Shown: positions 8,065 through 17,954, counted from the first letter of the stretch. The stretch: 64,000 nt of DNA from Algibacter pacificus (GCF_008033385.1 NZ_VOGY01000002.1:124001-188000), one strand, 5' to 3'. A program made the numbers and translations. The notes: generated from the sequence alone by a model not told the origin.

Positions 8065-10128
8065 TTAATCCAACGCGGAAATCCATGGCGCTTTAACTCC
8101 CCATTCTACATTTGGTTTAGCTGCCGTTTCTATTTCTAAAGATCCACCGTTTATAAGTTCTTTGTGAGTGAGCCAATTTCGGTTTATTTTCTTTCCATTT
8201 AATATGACAGATTTAACGTAAAAATGATCTTTATGGTAATTTTTCACATTAATATTTAGAATTTTATGGTTTGGAAAATTAATGGAAACCGATTTAAAAA
8301 TTGGAGCTGTTAAGTAATAAATTGGAGATCCCACATTGGCAGGAGAAATCCCTAAACTACGCATAACGAACCAGGAAGACATGGTACCCGAGTCGTCATC
8401 CATAGTGCGTAAATAAGCTCTAGGTTTATTATTGTATATTTTTCCTATAAATGGATCGACACCTTTACTGTTGTTATTAAAATAGTTTTGTACCACGGTA
8501 TCTAACATGATGTTTCTATATAATTTTTGAGACTTCCATGGTTGTTTAGAAGCATTGTACATACCGGGCACCTGTAAATCTGGTTGATTGGCATGATTAT
8601 AACTGTTGCTGTTAAAAAAATAATCTAACTGGTTAGTAAAAGCAATTTCGCCTCCAGTTAATTCTTTTAGCCCCTTTACATCAAAAGGAACAAACCAACG
8701 ATATTGCAATATGGTGCCTTGGTATAACCCTCTGGCTTGCATAACATCGACATCATTTTTAGCAAGATTGGCGAAATCTTTTTTCCAATAGGTTTTGTAG
8801 TTTAAAGCTTTGTTTTTGTGTTGTTTACTTAAAACAGAATCGCCAATAGCCTGCATTAACCCGCTTATGGCCCAATGGTCATACGATGATTCGAGGGCTT
8901 TATCTGGTGAACGATAAACAAGCTTATCGGCTTCGGCAAGTAAAGCCTCTTTTATAGATTTTAAATTGAATGTATACCCTTTGTTGTAGGCATCTAATAA
9001 CACTACCGCGGCATGTTCTGTTCTTACCGTTGGAGAAGGCTCGTGCATTGTGCCCCAGTTATTTTTACCATATTTGTATAGGTTTGCAATAGATTTTGTG
9101 ATATTGGAAAACTCATTTGAATAAAATAAAGATAACATAGGAAGTTGTTCTCGGTAATTATCCCAAATGGCCCAACCATTATATATGTTATGGTTTGATT
9201 TTTGGATAGATCCGTCTATTGCGGCGTAAGTGCCGTCCTTTTCAGAAATTAAATATGGTGCTTGTAAACCACGGTACAAAAGCGAATAAAATAAGGCTGT
9301 TCTGTCTGCTTCGCCTGTAACTTTTATGGTATTTAAAAGAGAAGACCATTCTGTTTCTGTTTCTGTTTTTAAAGTTTCAATAGAAATAGATTCTAATTTT
9401 TCTTTAGCATATTGAGTATTTACTGAAGAAAAACCTAAACGAACTTGTATATCAGCATTTAGGGTTTTTCGTTCTGCCTTAATAATATGGTCTGCCGTTT
9501 GTTGTAAAGATTTTATGTTTTCTAGCTTTAAAGCATAGTAAATTCTGTATACACCACTACCGCATGTTGTTTTAGTGTCTATCCAACCGGTAATCAGGTT
9601 TTCAAGTATAGTGTGTTCTTCGGCTACAAACTGGTTGTTAAAAGCAAAGGATAAATCTATTTTTAAACCACTTTGTGTTTCAGGGAAACTGTAACTTTGT
9701 ATTCCGAAATTATGTTTAACACTCATTTGGGCTTTAATTCCGTTTTTAAAAGCTACCGAATAAAAGCCGGGTTTTGCCTGTTCTTTTTCTTTTAAAAGCA
9801 TTGTTTTGTTTTCATGACTTAAATAGGGTGAAATTAATATATTTCCGCCGCTACCACCACAGCCAACACCTTCAATTCGGGTGGTAGTAAAACCTATAAA
9901 TTCTTTTGCGTAATATTCGTAACCAGCATGAATATGTGGTGTGGTTTGTGGCCCCATACTCATCATGTTAAAAGGAGAAGATGCCGAGGGCGACATTTGG
10001 CCGTGATCTCCAGAGGTTCCTAAAAAAACATTAACAAGTGCTGTAGGATTTTTATCTTGGTTTGCTTGAGCTTTACAAAGTTTAATGCTAATTAAACACA
10101 TTAAAAATAGAATAAAGTTTTGTTTCAT
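8065..10128 (-). CDS. Glycoside hydrolase family 92 (alpha-mannosidase-like), secreted
   Basis: This is a predicted GH92 enzyme; the family consists mostly of Ca2+-dependent exo-alpha-mannosidases that act on mannans or N-glycans. A Sec signal peptide (about 1-20, ending 'KLCKAQA') is followed by the N-terminal beta-sandwich with 'FLGTSGDHGQMSPSASSPF' (about 36-54), 'HIHAGYEYY' and 'GFTTTRIEGVGCGGSG', the region that builds the mannose site. The (alpha/alpha)6 part carries 'WAIWDNYREQLPML'. The catalytic-base block 'MDDDSGTMSSW' (about 576-586) corresponds to the family's usual NDDxGQMSaW. At 687 residues it is a little short for the family. It is last in the ECF-FecR-SusC-SusD-YdcF operon, 10 bp after the ydcF-like gene. 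Mannosidase specificity is inferred. Confidence 0.88.
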   Translation of the reverse strand: MKQNFILFLMCLISIKLCKAQANQDKNPTALVNVFLGTSGDHGQMSPSASSPFNMMSMGPQTTPHIHAGYEYYAKEFIGFTTTRIEGVGCGGSGGNILISPYLSHENKTMLLKEKEQAKPGFYSVAFKNGIKAQMSVKHNFGIQSYSFPETQSGLKIDLSFAFNNQFVAEEHTILENLITGWIDTKTTCGSGVYRIYYALKLENIKSLQQTADHIIKAERKTLNADIQVRLGFSSVNTQYAKEKLESISIETLKTETETEWSSLLNTIKVTGEADRTALFYSLLYRGLQAPYLISEKDGTYAAIDGSIQKSNHNIYNGWAIWDNYREQLPMLSLFYSNEFSNITKSIANLYKYGKNNWGTMHEPSPTVRTEHAAVVLLDAYNKGYTFNLKSIKEALLAEADKLVYRSPDKALESSYDHWAISGLMQAIGDSVLSKQHKNKALNYKTYWKKDFANLAKNDVDVMQARGLYQGTILQYRWFVPFDVKGLKELTGGEIAFTNQLDYFFNSNSYNHANQPDLQVPGMYNASKQPWKSQKLYRNIMLDTVVQNYFNNNSKGVDPFIGKIYNNKPRAYLRTMDDDSGTMSSWFVMRSLGISPANVGSPIYYLTAPIFKSVSINFPNHKILNINVKNYHKDHFYVKSVILNGKKINRNWLTHKELINGGSLEIETAAKPNVEWGVKAPWISALD

Positions 10129-10138
10129 AATAAGTGGT

Positions 10139-11404
10139 TTATGGATCTAAAGGGTCTAGTGGATTTTGGTGAAGCGATTCTATTCTGGGTTGGTATTCTA
10201 CAGTAGTAGAATTTGTTCTTTTTAAAATGAATGCAGGAATATAGCCTAGTTCCTTTTTGCAACGATTAATAAAACGATCATCTCCAACATAATCGCTATG
10301 TCCGTTGTTTGTTACAACAAGTCCTAATTTATCGAAAGGCATATCGCTATTAACTATAAGTCTTACAGCATTGCGCAGGTTGGTTGTGGTATGTCGAGCA
10401 TGTGGATCTATCAGTATTCTGTTTTCTGGAATATGGTATCGATTTATTAATTCTTTTTTCATTTCTATAGCTTCAGCAAAAGGAGCTCTAAATGGGTGTG
10501 CATGGCCTCCAGAAACAATAATAATAGGCGCGTTCTTTTTTTGAAACTCAATAACTCCTAATTGTAGATTTAATTTACCTAGGGCGGTTAAAACATCTTT
10601 ATTGTTTTCTGGGCCGTTACCTAAAATTAAAATGTTTGAATAGAGATAATCATCAAAATTAATTTGAGTTATAGCCGCAATGGTTTTTTTATTTTCTCTG
10701 GTAATTAGCGGTTCGTATCTTGCAGCTTCATCGCGATGATTCATGTATAATAGGGCTAATGTATAATCTAATGAAGGTTGAAAAAACAGCTGTGTTGGAG
10801 CTTCTTTTTTATGCATAAGCATATCGCTCCACATAAATATAGCGCCTTTATAATCTTTTTCGTTTACATTATAGGATACCGAGTCTATAGTATGATAACG
10901 GCCTTTTTCGCCGAGGCCATACACCGAGAGAGCTTGATTGATTGCTTTGGCGCAAAGTTCCCATGTGGCGGTAATATATTCTGCGTTTTCTAAAGATTTA
11001 AAATTTTCATAATTTCCAGAAGGGCGTAAGTTTTTGCTAATTAATTCTTTTAATGCTTTATTAGAATTCGCAGCTTTACTAAGTATGGACGAAACAGTTT
11101 TAATGTCTTTGTCTGAAAATTTATAGGCTTCGATTAACGGTTTTATTTCAAGATTTTTATGTTTTAAATTAGCCGTTATACTTTCTTTTTTATTTTTGAA
11201 AATATGTTCAAGTTTTTCATTTTCTTCTAAAAAAGATACCAAGCTAGGAGTATTTTGAATAGCCGTAAAAAGATAAAAATTTTTATCTTGAACTTTAGAA
11301 CTCGATATAGAAGCTTTAAAGTGCGGGTTAAAGTTTGTTGTGTTTTGAGCGGTAATTGTGTTTATAAAACCGATAGCAAACACAAGTAAATAGAGGTTTT
11401 TCAT
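10139..11404 (-). CDS. YdcF/SanA/ElyC-family (DUF218) exported protein
   Basis: This protein has an N-terminal signal peptide ('LLVFAIGFINTITAQ', cut near residue 20), a helical region of about 230 residues without recognised domain, and a C-terminal DUF218/YdcF-type Rossmann-like domain (about 256-395). Visible DUF218 elements are 'ILILGNGPENN' (258-268), 'IIIVSGGHAHPF' (294-305) and 'DPHARHTTTNLRNAV', matching the usual 'VSGG...E...T..NA' pattern. Members are linked to envelope or peptidoglycan biology, but a reaction is not settled. It sits between SusD and GH92 in one operon, an unusual place for this family, and follows an intercistronic hairpin. The final residues repeat 'NPLDPLDP', which is probably disordered. 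Confidence 0.82.
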   Translation of the reverse strand: MKNLYLLVFAIGFINTITAQNTTNFNPHFKASISSSKVQDKNFYLFTAIQNTPSLVSFLEENEKLEHIFKNKKESITANLKHKNLEIKPLIEAYKFSDKDIKTVSSILSKAANSNKALKELISKNLRPSGNYENFKSLENAEYITATWELCAKAINQALSVYGLGEKGRYHTIDSVSYNVNEKDYKGAIFMWSDMLMHKKEAPTQLFFQPSLDYTLALLYMNHRDEAARYEPLITRENKKTIAAITQINFDDYLYSNILILGNGPENNKDVLTALGKLNLQLGVIEFQKKNAPIIIVSGGHAHPFRAPFAEAIEMKKELINRYHIPENRILIDPHARHTTTNLRNAVRLIVNSDMPFDKLGLVVTNNGHSDYVGDDRFINRCKKELGYIPAFILKRTNSTTVEYQPRIESLHQNPLDPLDP

Positions 11405-11420
11405 TGTGTATATATATAAT

Positions 11421-11446
11421 CAAGGAAGCTCTTTCGAGCTTCCTTG
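11421..11446 (-). promoter_or_regulatory. Intercistronic hairpin between susD and the ydcF-like gene
   Basis: CAAGGAAGCTC (11421-11431) pairs perfectly with GAGCTTCCTTG (11436-11446), 11 bp, closing a tetraloop that reads GAAA in the minus-strand RNA. It lies wholly in the 50-bp gap after susD. No T-run follows on the minus strand, so it looks like an mRNA processing or stabilising hairpin or a weak attenuator rather than a full terminator. Confidence 0.75.
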
Positions 11447-11454
11447 ATTTATTA

Positions 11455-13116
11455 TTAATAATTATTTTGTGTTACGGTGTTTTCGGGTACACCATCAATA
11501 TAGCGTTGTGGTATAGGCCAATATTCATTTTTGCCTTCAGTGAAAACGGCATTTGTTAAATGACTTCTTTTTGTTTTTTCAATCAACAAATAATTGTCTA
11601 TCACTTCTTTGGCAATGCCCCAACGCACTAAATTGAAAAATCGATGACCTTCCATGGCCAATTCTAGGCGGGTTTCTAAATATACAGCTGCCCTTGCTGC
11701 TTCAGGGTCTGTCCAAGTTTGGTTATAAGTAGAAATTTTATAATTGGCGGCATCCGATGTACCATCTAAACTTTTTACAGGTTTAGAGTTTATAGCACGT
11801 TGACGAATTTTATTTACCAAGGTTCTGGCTGCTTCTAGATTGCCTAACTCCATTTCTGCTTCAGCTTTCCATAAAATAACTTCTGCATATCTAATAATAT
11901 AGTAATTAAGAGCATTTACATAAGGCCAAGTACTAACATAAAAGGAGGAATTAGCCGAAACAATACGTTTTTTAGGGCCATAAGGACCGTAGGTGGCTAA
12001 ATCTCGTGCCCAATTTTCTTCATATATTATCCCTAAATCTTTGTAAGGAATATTGGGGCGGCCCACAGTAATATCTAGTCTTGGATCTACAAAATCATTA
12101 ATCTTTACGTCAATGTTTTCATTTAAAGGCAATCCCGCGTCTGATGTTTTAAAGGCATTAATTAAATTTTGTGAGGGTCTGTGAAATCCATATTGAGGAT
12201 AAAATGGACCACCAGGTGCGGTTAATCGATCTCCAATGCTTCCGTTATAATTATTCGGTTGTCCATCGTTTATGGAATGTTGAACGGCAAATATAATTTC
12301 TTTGTTATTGTCGTTTTCAGGAAGAAATATTTGTTCAAAATCGTCCATTAAGTCATAATTACTAGACATAACCTCGGAAGTCGCTTCAATAACATTGTTC
12401 CATTGGCCTTGAAATAAATAGCATTTAGCTAAATAAGCTTTTGCAGCTATTTTGGTTGGTCTTCCTAGTTCTTCTTGGGTATTTGGTAGGCCATTATAAG
12501 CGTTTTGGAAATTAGCTTCAATTTTATCCCATAATTCATCAGAGGTGAATTCTGTATTCGATCTCGCATAATCTGCAACGGTTTCTGCCGTTTCATCTAT
12601 ATAAGGAATTCTATTATATATTTTTTTTAATTCAAAATAATAATGACCTCTTAAAAAAGAAAGTTCAGCTAACCGTTTCGTTTTTAATGTGGCATCAAAA
12701 TCTTCCGAAGCGTTTAGTAAACGTATGGCTTCATTGGATCTTTTAACCCCTTCGTATAAGGCAGACCACTTGCGTTCTACATCAATAATAGTTGGATTTG
12801 TGGCATAAATTTCCATTTGGTGAATGTTATTTTGGTCACCTGTACCACCGCCACCTTTATAGCAATCATCGGATACGACATCGCCAAAACTCCAGTTAGA
12901 ATCTGGTGAATTATAAGCATTACTAGCATTGTCAAACTGACCATTAAGCACGCTATAAGCCGAAATAATAGCACGTTCTATATTTTCAGGTTTTAAAATT
13001 TCCGAGGGGTCTACTTCGCCATAGGTTGTTTCTTCTAAAAAATCTTTAGAACAAGAGACGCATTGAATAGCTACACAAATTAGTAGTATGTATTTAATTT
13101 TATTTATAAGTTTCAT
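11455..13116 (-). CDS. SusD/RagB-family outer-membrane lipoprotein
   Basis: This is a surface glycan-binding lipoprotein that forms the lid of the SusC transporter. The lipoprotein signal ends at C22 in 'AIQCVSCSKDFLEE'. The body shows SusD-type TPR helices ('LAELSFLRGHYYFELKKIY', 'AAKAYLAKCYLFQGQWNNV') and the C-terminal block 'YLETRLELAMEGHRFFNLVR' followed by 'EYWPIPQRYID', both hallmarks of RagB/SusD. At 553 residues it is typical. It starts 9 bp after the susC stop and is followed by a hairpin before the ydcF-like gene. Ligand is unknown; the linked GH92 suggests a mannose-containing glycan. Confidence 0.93.
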   Translation of the reverse strand: MKLINKIKYILLICVAIQCVSCSKDFLEETTYGEVDPSEILKPENIERAIISAYSVLNGQFDNASNAYNSPDSNWSFGDVVSDDCYKGGGGTGDQNNIHQMEIYATNPTIIDVERKWSALYEGVKRSNEAIRLLNASEDFDATLKTKRLAELSFLRGHYYFELKKIYNRIPYIDETAETVADYARSNTEFTSDELWDKIEANFQNAYNGLPNTQEELGRPTKIAAKAYLAKCYLFQGQWNNVIEATSEVMSSNYDLMDDFEQIFLPENDNNKEIIFAVQHSINDGQPNNYNGSIGDRLTAPGGPFYPQYGFHRPSQNLINAFKTSDAGLPLNENIDVKINDFVDPRLDITVGRPNIPYKDLGIIYEENWARDLATYGPYGPKKRIVSANSSFYVSTWPYVNALNYYIIRYAEVILWKAEAEMELGNLEAARTLVNKIRQRAINSKPVKSLDGTSDAANYKISTYNQTWTDPEAARAAVYLETRLELAMEGHRFFNLVRWGIAKEVIDNYLLIEKTKRSHLTNAVFTEGKNEYWPIPQRYIDGVPENTVTQNNY

Positions 13117-13125
13117 AATGTTTTT

Positions 13126-16100
13126 TTAAAATTTTAGATTAAGACCTAATGTAAATGTGCGGGATGGTGGATAAATTCCACGATCTACGCCGATGTCTAA
13201 ATTTCTATTATCCGATGAATAATTTTGTAAACCAATTTGAGGGTTCATACCACTATAATTAGTCATGGTGAACACATTGGTAGATTGCGCATAGATTCTA
13301 AGTTTTTTATCCTTCATAAAAGAAGGGTTAAGGGTGTAGCCTATTTGTAACATGTTTAATTTTAAATAAGACCCATTTTCAACATAAAAAGAGGAAGGTC
13401 TAATGTTGTTGTTGGGGTCATCTAAAGACAATCTAGGAATAGAGGAGTTTGCGTTTTCTGGTGTCCACGCATTTAAAAGATCGGCATTTTTATTATATGC
13501 GGCTTGATTGAAAAAATGGGTTTTGTATTTTGTTAAATTATACAAATCATTTCCAAAACTACCGTTGAAAAACAGACCTAAATCGATGTTTTTGTAGTTG
13601 AAATTAAAATTCATTCCTAATAATACATCGGGGTGTGGCGAGCCAATAAATGTTCTATCTTCATCGTCTAGGGTGCCGTTTTTATCAACATCAATAAATT
13701 TGATGTCGCCGGGCTGAGCGTTTGGTTGTAAACCATAAGCTGCAATTTCTTGGGTGGTTTGGAATAAACCATCGGCTTTATAGCCATAGAAAGAACCTAT
13801 AGGTTGGCCAATGGCACTTCTAGAAACTTCTTGATCGAAATTAACCGAGTGAAGCGACGAGCTTGGGATGCCCAAAAAAGGCACGTTATCTAAGGTTGTT
13901 AGTTCATTTTTATAAGTGGTGAAGTTTAATCCAACAGCGTAGCCAAAATTATTGATTTGATTATTGTAATTGAGGTTAAGCTCAAAACCTTTATTTTCCA
14001 TTTCTCCATCATTAATCCATTGTCCATCGTTGGTTCCTCCATAGGAAAGCGGTATAATGTTGTAGATTAAAATGTCATCAGTTTTTTTTGTGTAATATTC
14101 TGCCGATAGTTCTAATTTATCATTCCAAAAGCCTAAGTCGACACCAATGGTGGTTCCTGTTGTGGTTTCCCATTTTAAGTCGGGATTGGATACACGTGTT
14201 TGGGTTAGTCCGGTACTCACGGTGTTTTGGTTGCCTCCAATGGCATAATCGGAGTTAGAGTTATTGTTAGTATAACTATCTACGGTAGAGTAGGATGGTA
14301 ATTGTTGGTTACCTGTTTGGCCCCAACTTGCTCGTATTAAGAAGGATGAAAAGGTATCCCCTAGGTCTATAAAATCTTCTCTATCTATACGCCAACCAGC
14401 AGAAAATGCAGGGAATGTTCCATAATTGTTATTGGCTAAGCGTGACGTTCCATCGCGTCTTACGGTTGCTGTAAACAGGTATTTTTCGTCGAAATTATAT
14501 CTAATTTGAGTAAAATAAGAGCTTAAAGCCCATTCGCTCGCATCTCCAGAATTTAATTGGTTTTCGGTACCATTATTTAAATATCTAAAATTTTCATCTT
14601 CATATAAGAAATTTTGTCTCGATGCTCCAAAGCCTTCAGAATAATAGGTAATAGATTCTTGGCCTAAAAGAAGGTTAATACTATTTAAACCTAATTTTTT
14701 AGAATAATTTAAGGTGTTTGTCCAAATTAATTGGTAGTTAAAACTATTACTTGTACTTAGGGAGTTGGTGTTGTTTTGTGCTAAAATCTCATCATAAACA
14801 GGAGAGAAATTTCTAGAATTATTACTTTGATAATCTATGCCTAAAGAGGTTTTTGCGCTAAAATCGCCTAATTTAACACTAGAAAATATGTTTCCAATGG
14901 CTTGTATACTTTTATTAACATCGTCTTTATTTCTATCCAGTTCCCCTAGTGGGTTTTGAAGATCGTTAATAGGGTTACCTGCAAAATTTCCGTTAATATC
15001 TTTTGCAGGAATTATTGATGAAAATTGTAAGGCATTATAAACAATACTTCCTAAAGCAGAATTTGTACCTACGGAAACGCGTTCCTTGTATGATGCTGTA
15101 AAGTTTTCTCCAATAGTTAAGAAATCGGTAACCTGATAGCTTGAGTTTAAACGTGCCGTATAACGTTCGTATCCGGTGTTTTTTATAATACCATCTTGGT
15201 TAAAGTATCCCATACCAAAAGATTGTTGTGATTTTGTATCGCCTTTAGACATGGTTAAGTTATAGGATTGTACAGGAGCGACTTGCATAATTTCTTTAAT
15301 CCAATTAACATTGGCGCTAGGAATTGTTTTTTCTGCATTTAGAAATTCTGGAATTACAGCATTATTGGGGTTATTGCCATAAATATCGCTACTTGGTATT
15401 TTGCCATCGTTAATTGATGCTTGCCAAAGTAAATCGCCATATTGTTGTGCGTTTAACGTTTTAGGAAGATTAAAAGCGGCTTGTAAACCATTATAGATAT
15501 CTAATGTGGTTTCAAAGTTACCTGTTGTGCTTCCTTTTTTTGTGGTTATTACAACAACACCATTGGCAGCACGCGAACCATAGATTGAAGACGATGCGGC
15601 ATCTTTTAAAACTTGTATGGTTTCAATGTTAGTAGGGTTAATACCATCGAGTCCGTTGGAAACAGGAACGCCATCTACTATAACTAAAGGGTCGTTATTA
15701 TTAATAGTACTAAAGCCTCTTACTCTAATTGATGTGCCTCCTCCAGGGCTGTTATCACTCATAATTTGAATACCGGGAAGGCGTCCTTCAAGCATTTCGG
15801 CAACATTGGCCACGGGTTTAGTATTGATTTCCGCGGGAGAAACAGATGCTACAGATGCTGTAACATTTTTACGGTTTTCGGCGGTGTATCCAACAATAAG
15901 TACTTCGCTTAGTAAAGAGGTATCAGGTTTTAATTGAATATTGATTTGTTTTTTGTTTCCTATTAGTAGCTCTTGTGTTTCATATCCAACATAAGATATA
16001 ATTATGGTAGAGTTAGGGCTATTTAAAGATATAGAAAATAAACCATCAAAATCTGTTGTAACCCCGTTGGGCGTTCCTTTTTCTACAATACTAGCGCCAG

Positions 16101-16560
16101 GTAAAGGCACGTTGTTTTCATCGGATATTTTACCCTGTAGTGTTTGTTTTTGGGTGCTAATGTTTTTCTTGTTTAGGTGTGTTTTGGTGTGTTTTTGCTT
16201 TACCAAATACACCAAACGATCTTTAAAATTAAACGTTACATTTGTACCTCTAAAAATCTGTTTTAAAACAGATGATATGTTTTCGTTGTTTACTTTTAGT
16301 GATATTAATCTTTTAAGGTCAACATCTTTTAATTTGTAGATAAAACGAAATTCGGAGCTGTTTTCTACTTCGTCTATAAATTCACTTATAGAAACGTTTT
16401 CAAGGTTTAAAGAAATTTTTGTGCGTTGTGCATAGGATTCCTTGGCTTGTAGTGTAAATAATGTAAATAAAAATAATAAGGTAGTTAGTTTCATTTTTAA
16501 ATCGAATTTCCCAAAGCAATGATTGGGTCTTCTTTTTGTTTTAGTAAGTGTTTTTTTCAT
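13126..16560 (-). CDS. SusC/RagA TonB-dependent transporter with N-terminal STN signalling domain
   Basis: This 1144-residue outer-membrane transporter imports oligosaccharides with SusD and TonB energy. Order: N-terminal segment and signal peptide (to about residue 45, 'TLQAKESYAQ'); an STN/secretin-TonB short domain (about 48-118, 'ISLNLENVSISEFIDEVENS') that contacts FecR; a CarboxypepD_reg-like domain (about 140-212, 'GKISDENNVPLPGASIVEKG'); the plug with 'IRVRGFSTINNNDPLVIVDG' and 'VLKDAASSSIYGSRAANGVV'; and the beta-barrel ending in 'PSRTFTLGLNLKF'. The STN domain and the upstream FecR and ECF sigma genes mark it as a transducer that switches on its own operon when substrate binds. Confidence 0.95.
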   Translation of the reverse strand: MKKTLTKTKRRPNHCFGKFDLKMKLTTLLFLFTLFTLQAKESYAQRTKISLNLENVSISEFIDEVENSSEFRFIYKLKDVDLKRLISLKVNNENISSVLKQIFRGTNVTFNFKDRLVYLVKQKHTKTHLNKKNISTQKQTLQGKISDENNVPLPGASIVEKGTPNGVTTDFDGLFSISLNSPNSTIIISYVGYETQELLIGNKKQINIQLKPDTSLLSEVLIVGYTAENRKNVTASVASVSPAEINTKPVANVAEMLEGRLPGIQIMSDNSPGGGTSIRVRGFSTINNNDPLVIVDGVPVSNGLDGINPTNIETIQVLKDAASSSIYGSRAANGVVVITTKKGSTTGNFETTLDIYNGLQAAFNLPKTLNAQQYGDLLWQASINDGKIPSSDIYGNNPNNAVIPEFLNAEKTIPSANVNWIKEIMQVAPVQSYNLTMSKGDTKSQQSFGMGYFNQDGIIKNTGYERYTARLNSSYQVTDFLTIGENFTASYKERVSVGTNSALGSIVYNALQFSSIIPAKDINGNFAGNPINDLQNPLGELDRNKDDVNKSIQAIGNIFSSVKLGDFSAKTSLGIDYQSNNSRNFSPVYDEILAQNNTNSLSTSNSFNYQLIWTNTLNYSKKLGLNSINLLLGQESITYYSEGFGASRQNFLYEDENFRYLNNGTENQLNSGDASEWALSSYFTQIRYNFDEKYLFTATVRRDGTSRLANNNYGTFPAFSAGWRIDREDFIDLGDTFSSFLIRASWGQTGNQQLPSYSTVDSYTNNNSNSDYAIGGNQNTVSTGLTQTRVSNPDLKWETTTGTTIGVDLGFWNDKLELSAEYYTKKTDDILIYNIIPLSYGGTNDGQWINDGEMENKGFELNLNYNNQINNFGYAVGLNFTTYKNELTTLDNVPFLGIPSSSLHSVNFDQEVSRSAIGQPIGSFYGYKADGLFQTTQEIAAYGLQPNAQPGDIKFIDVDKNGTLDDEDRTFIGSPHPDVLLGMNFNFNYKNIDLGLFFNGSFGNDLYNLTKYKTHFFNQAAYNKNADLLNAWTPENANSSIPRLSLDDPNNNIRPSSFYVENGSYLKLNMLQIGYTLNPSFMKDKKLRIYAQSTNVFTMTNYSGMNPQIGLQNYSSDNRNLDIGVDRGIYPPSRTFTLGLNLKF

Positions 16561-16610
16561 ACTTTTGTAGTCTTAATCTGTGGTTATTTTTTGTGTAATC
16601 ACTGCTTTAT

Positions 16611-16641
16611 AATCGGGAAATGCTCGTAACATTTTCCGATT
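16611..16641 (-). promoter_or_regulatory. Hairpin in the fecR-susC leader (GH92 locus)
   Basis: AATCGGGAAATG (16611-16622) pairs with CATTTTCCGATT (16630-16641), 12 pairs including one G-U, with a 7-nt loop. It lies in the 153-bp gap between fecR and susC on the minus strand. No minus-strand T-run follows. A hairpin occupies the matching position in the second ECF locus (53351-53374). Confidence 0.65.
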
Positions 16642-16713
16642 TTTTATGGGTTTTAGCAGTAAATTGTTGCTGAAATTTTTAATTAGTTATTGTTTTTCAA
16701 TTCATAGGCATAT

Positions 16714-17844
16714 TTAATTAGTAATAATTATGTTGTTATTTTCTAAAATGGAATAATTAAGGCCGTAATTTTCTTTTAAACTTTCTAAAATCACATCTAT
16801 GGGTTCGTTTCCAAAACTGGCGTTTAAAATTGTTTTAGAAAGACTACTATTTTTATTTTCAATATCTATATTGTAATAGCGTTCTAGTTTTTTTAGGATG
16901 TTTTCAAAAGACATATTTCTAAAAACGAGTTCTCCGTAAATCCAAGAGGTGTAAATATCTGTTTTTACGGTTTTAGTTTTAATGTTATTATTTAACCTAT
17001 TGAAGCGAGCTTGATATCCTGGTTTTAAAATTGTTTTTTTGGTAGATTGTTTAGCATCTTCATATAAAGCCACCGAGCCTTCTACTAAAACAATTTCAGA
17101 AACGGTATCTTCGGGATAGGCTTGAACATTAAATTCGGTACCTAAAACTTTCACATTAAGTTTGTCTGCATTTACAATAAATGGGTGCATACTATCTTTA
17201 GCAACTTTAAAATAAGCTTCTCCGGTAATGAAAACTTGCCTGTCTAAGCCGTTTATAAATTTAACGGGGTATTTTATAGACGTGCCAGCATTTAAAAAAG
17301 CTGTGGTTCCGTCTGATAGTTCAATCTCAAATCTTTTACCGTACGGAACCGTAAGGGTGTTATAAATAAGATTGGTAATCGTGTTTTGCTTTTTGTAAAC
17401 CAACCGTTTTCCTTTTTGGGTGCCAAGTATATGCCCCTGTTGGTTTACAAAGGTGTTTGTTTTTTTATGCTCGTCAATAACTTGTATAGATCCATCTTCC
17501 AGCTCAAGTGTTATGGCGTTTTTTGGAGGCGTTATTTTTAGGTCTTTATTCTCTTGTAAATACAAATAGCTTACTACCATAAAACCAATAAAAACAGCTG
17601 CAAAAGATTTTATGTTTAAATAATAAGCTTGTTTCTTTTTTTTACTTTCGTGGGTTTTTATTGTATATCGTATTCTTTGTAAAAGGTCTATTTTTATCTG
17701 CTCTTCTTCGGTAACCGACCAGGTGTTTATTAAATCTTTAAATTGCGCTTTATCGCAAAAAGAGAAGAGTATGTTTTTTTCCCTTTCAGTGCATTCACCT
17801 TCCTCGTGTTTTTTAGCTAATTTTAAAAATTCGTCTTTAGTCAT
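16714..17844 (-). CDS. FecR-family anti-sigma factor
   Basis: This is an inner-membrane anti-sigma factor that holds the ECF sigma until the STN domain of SusC signals. The cytoplasmic N-terminus (about 1-88) is followed by one membrane helix ('SFAAVFIGFMVVSYLYL', about 90-110). The periplasmic FecR domain (about 160-255) has 'LTVPYGKRFEIELSDGTTAF' and 'NAGTSIKYPVKF', and a C-terminal DUF4974 secretin-like domain ('YGELVFRNMSFENILKKLER', about 295-375) presumably docks the STN domain. At 376 residues it is normal. It lies 110 bp downstream of the ECF sigma gene and 153 bp upstream of susC. Confidence 0.94.
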   Translation of the reverse strand: MTKDEFLKLAKKHEEGECTEREKNILFSFCDKAQFKDLINTWSVTEEEQIKIDLLQRIRYTIKTHESKKKKQAYYLNIKSFAAVFIGFMVVSYLYLQENKDLKITPPKNAITLELEDGSIQVIDEHKKTNTFVNQQGHILGTQKGKRLVYKKQNTITNLIYNTLTVPYGKRFEIELSDGTTAFLNAGTSIKYPVKFINGLDRQVFITGEAYFKVAKDSMHPFIVNADKLNVKVLGTEFNVQAYPEDTVSEIVLVEGSVALYEDAKQSTKKTILKPGYQARFNRLNNNIKTKTVKTDIYTSWIYGELVFRNMSFENILKKLERYYNIDIENKNSSLSKTILNASFGNEPIDVILESLKENYGLNYSILENNNIIITN

Positions 17845-17954
17845 AATATGGTTTTACAACAGAAAGACGCAGAATAGCTCTAGTTCTCACATAGAAAAAA
17901 ATAAAAAATGAGGTTTTTAACTTATAGATAACATTGCGGAAACAAAGCCGTAAA

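Noticed and set aside
8065-8100. Possible frameshift or truncation of the GH92 enzyme because of its short length
   Set aside because: The N-terminal signature, the middle block and the catalytic-base block are all in one uninterrupted frame, and the C-terminal beta-sheet region reads through to a normal stop.
16004-16339. 111-residue plus-strand frame within the STN-SusC gene
   Set aside because: It overlaps the STN and CarboxypepD_reg coding region completely and shows no domain.
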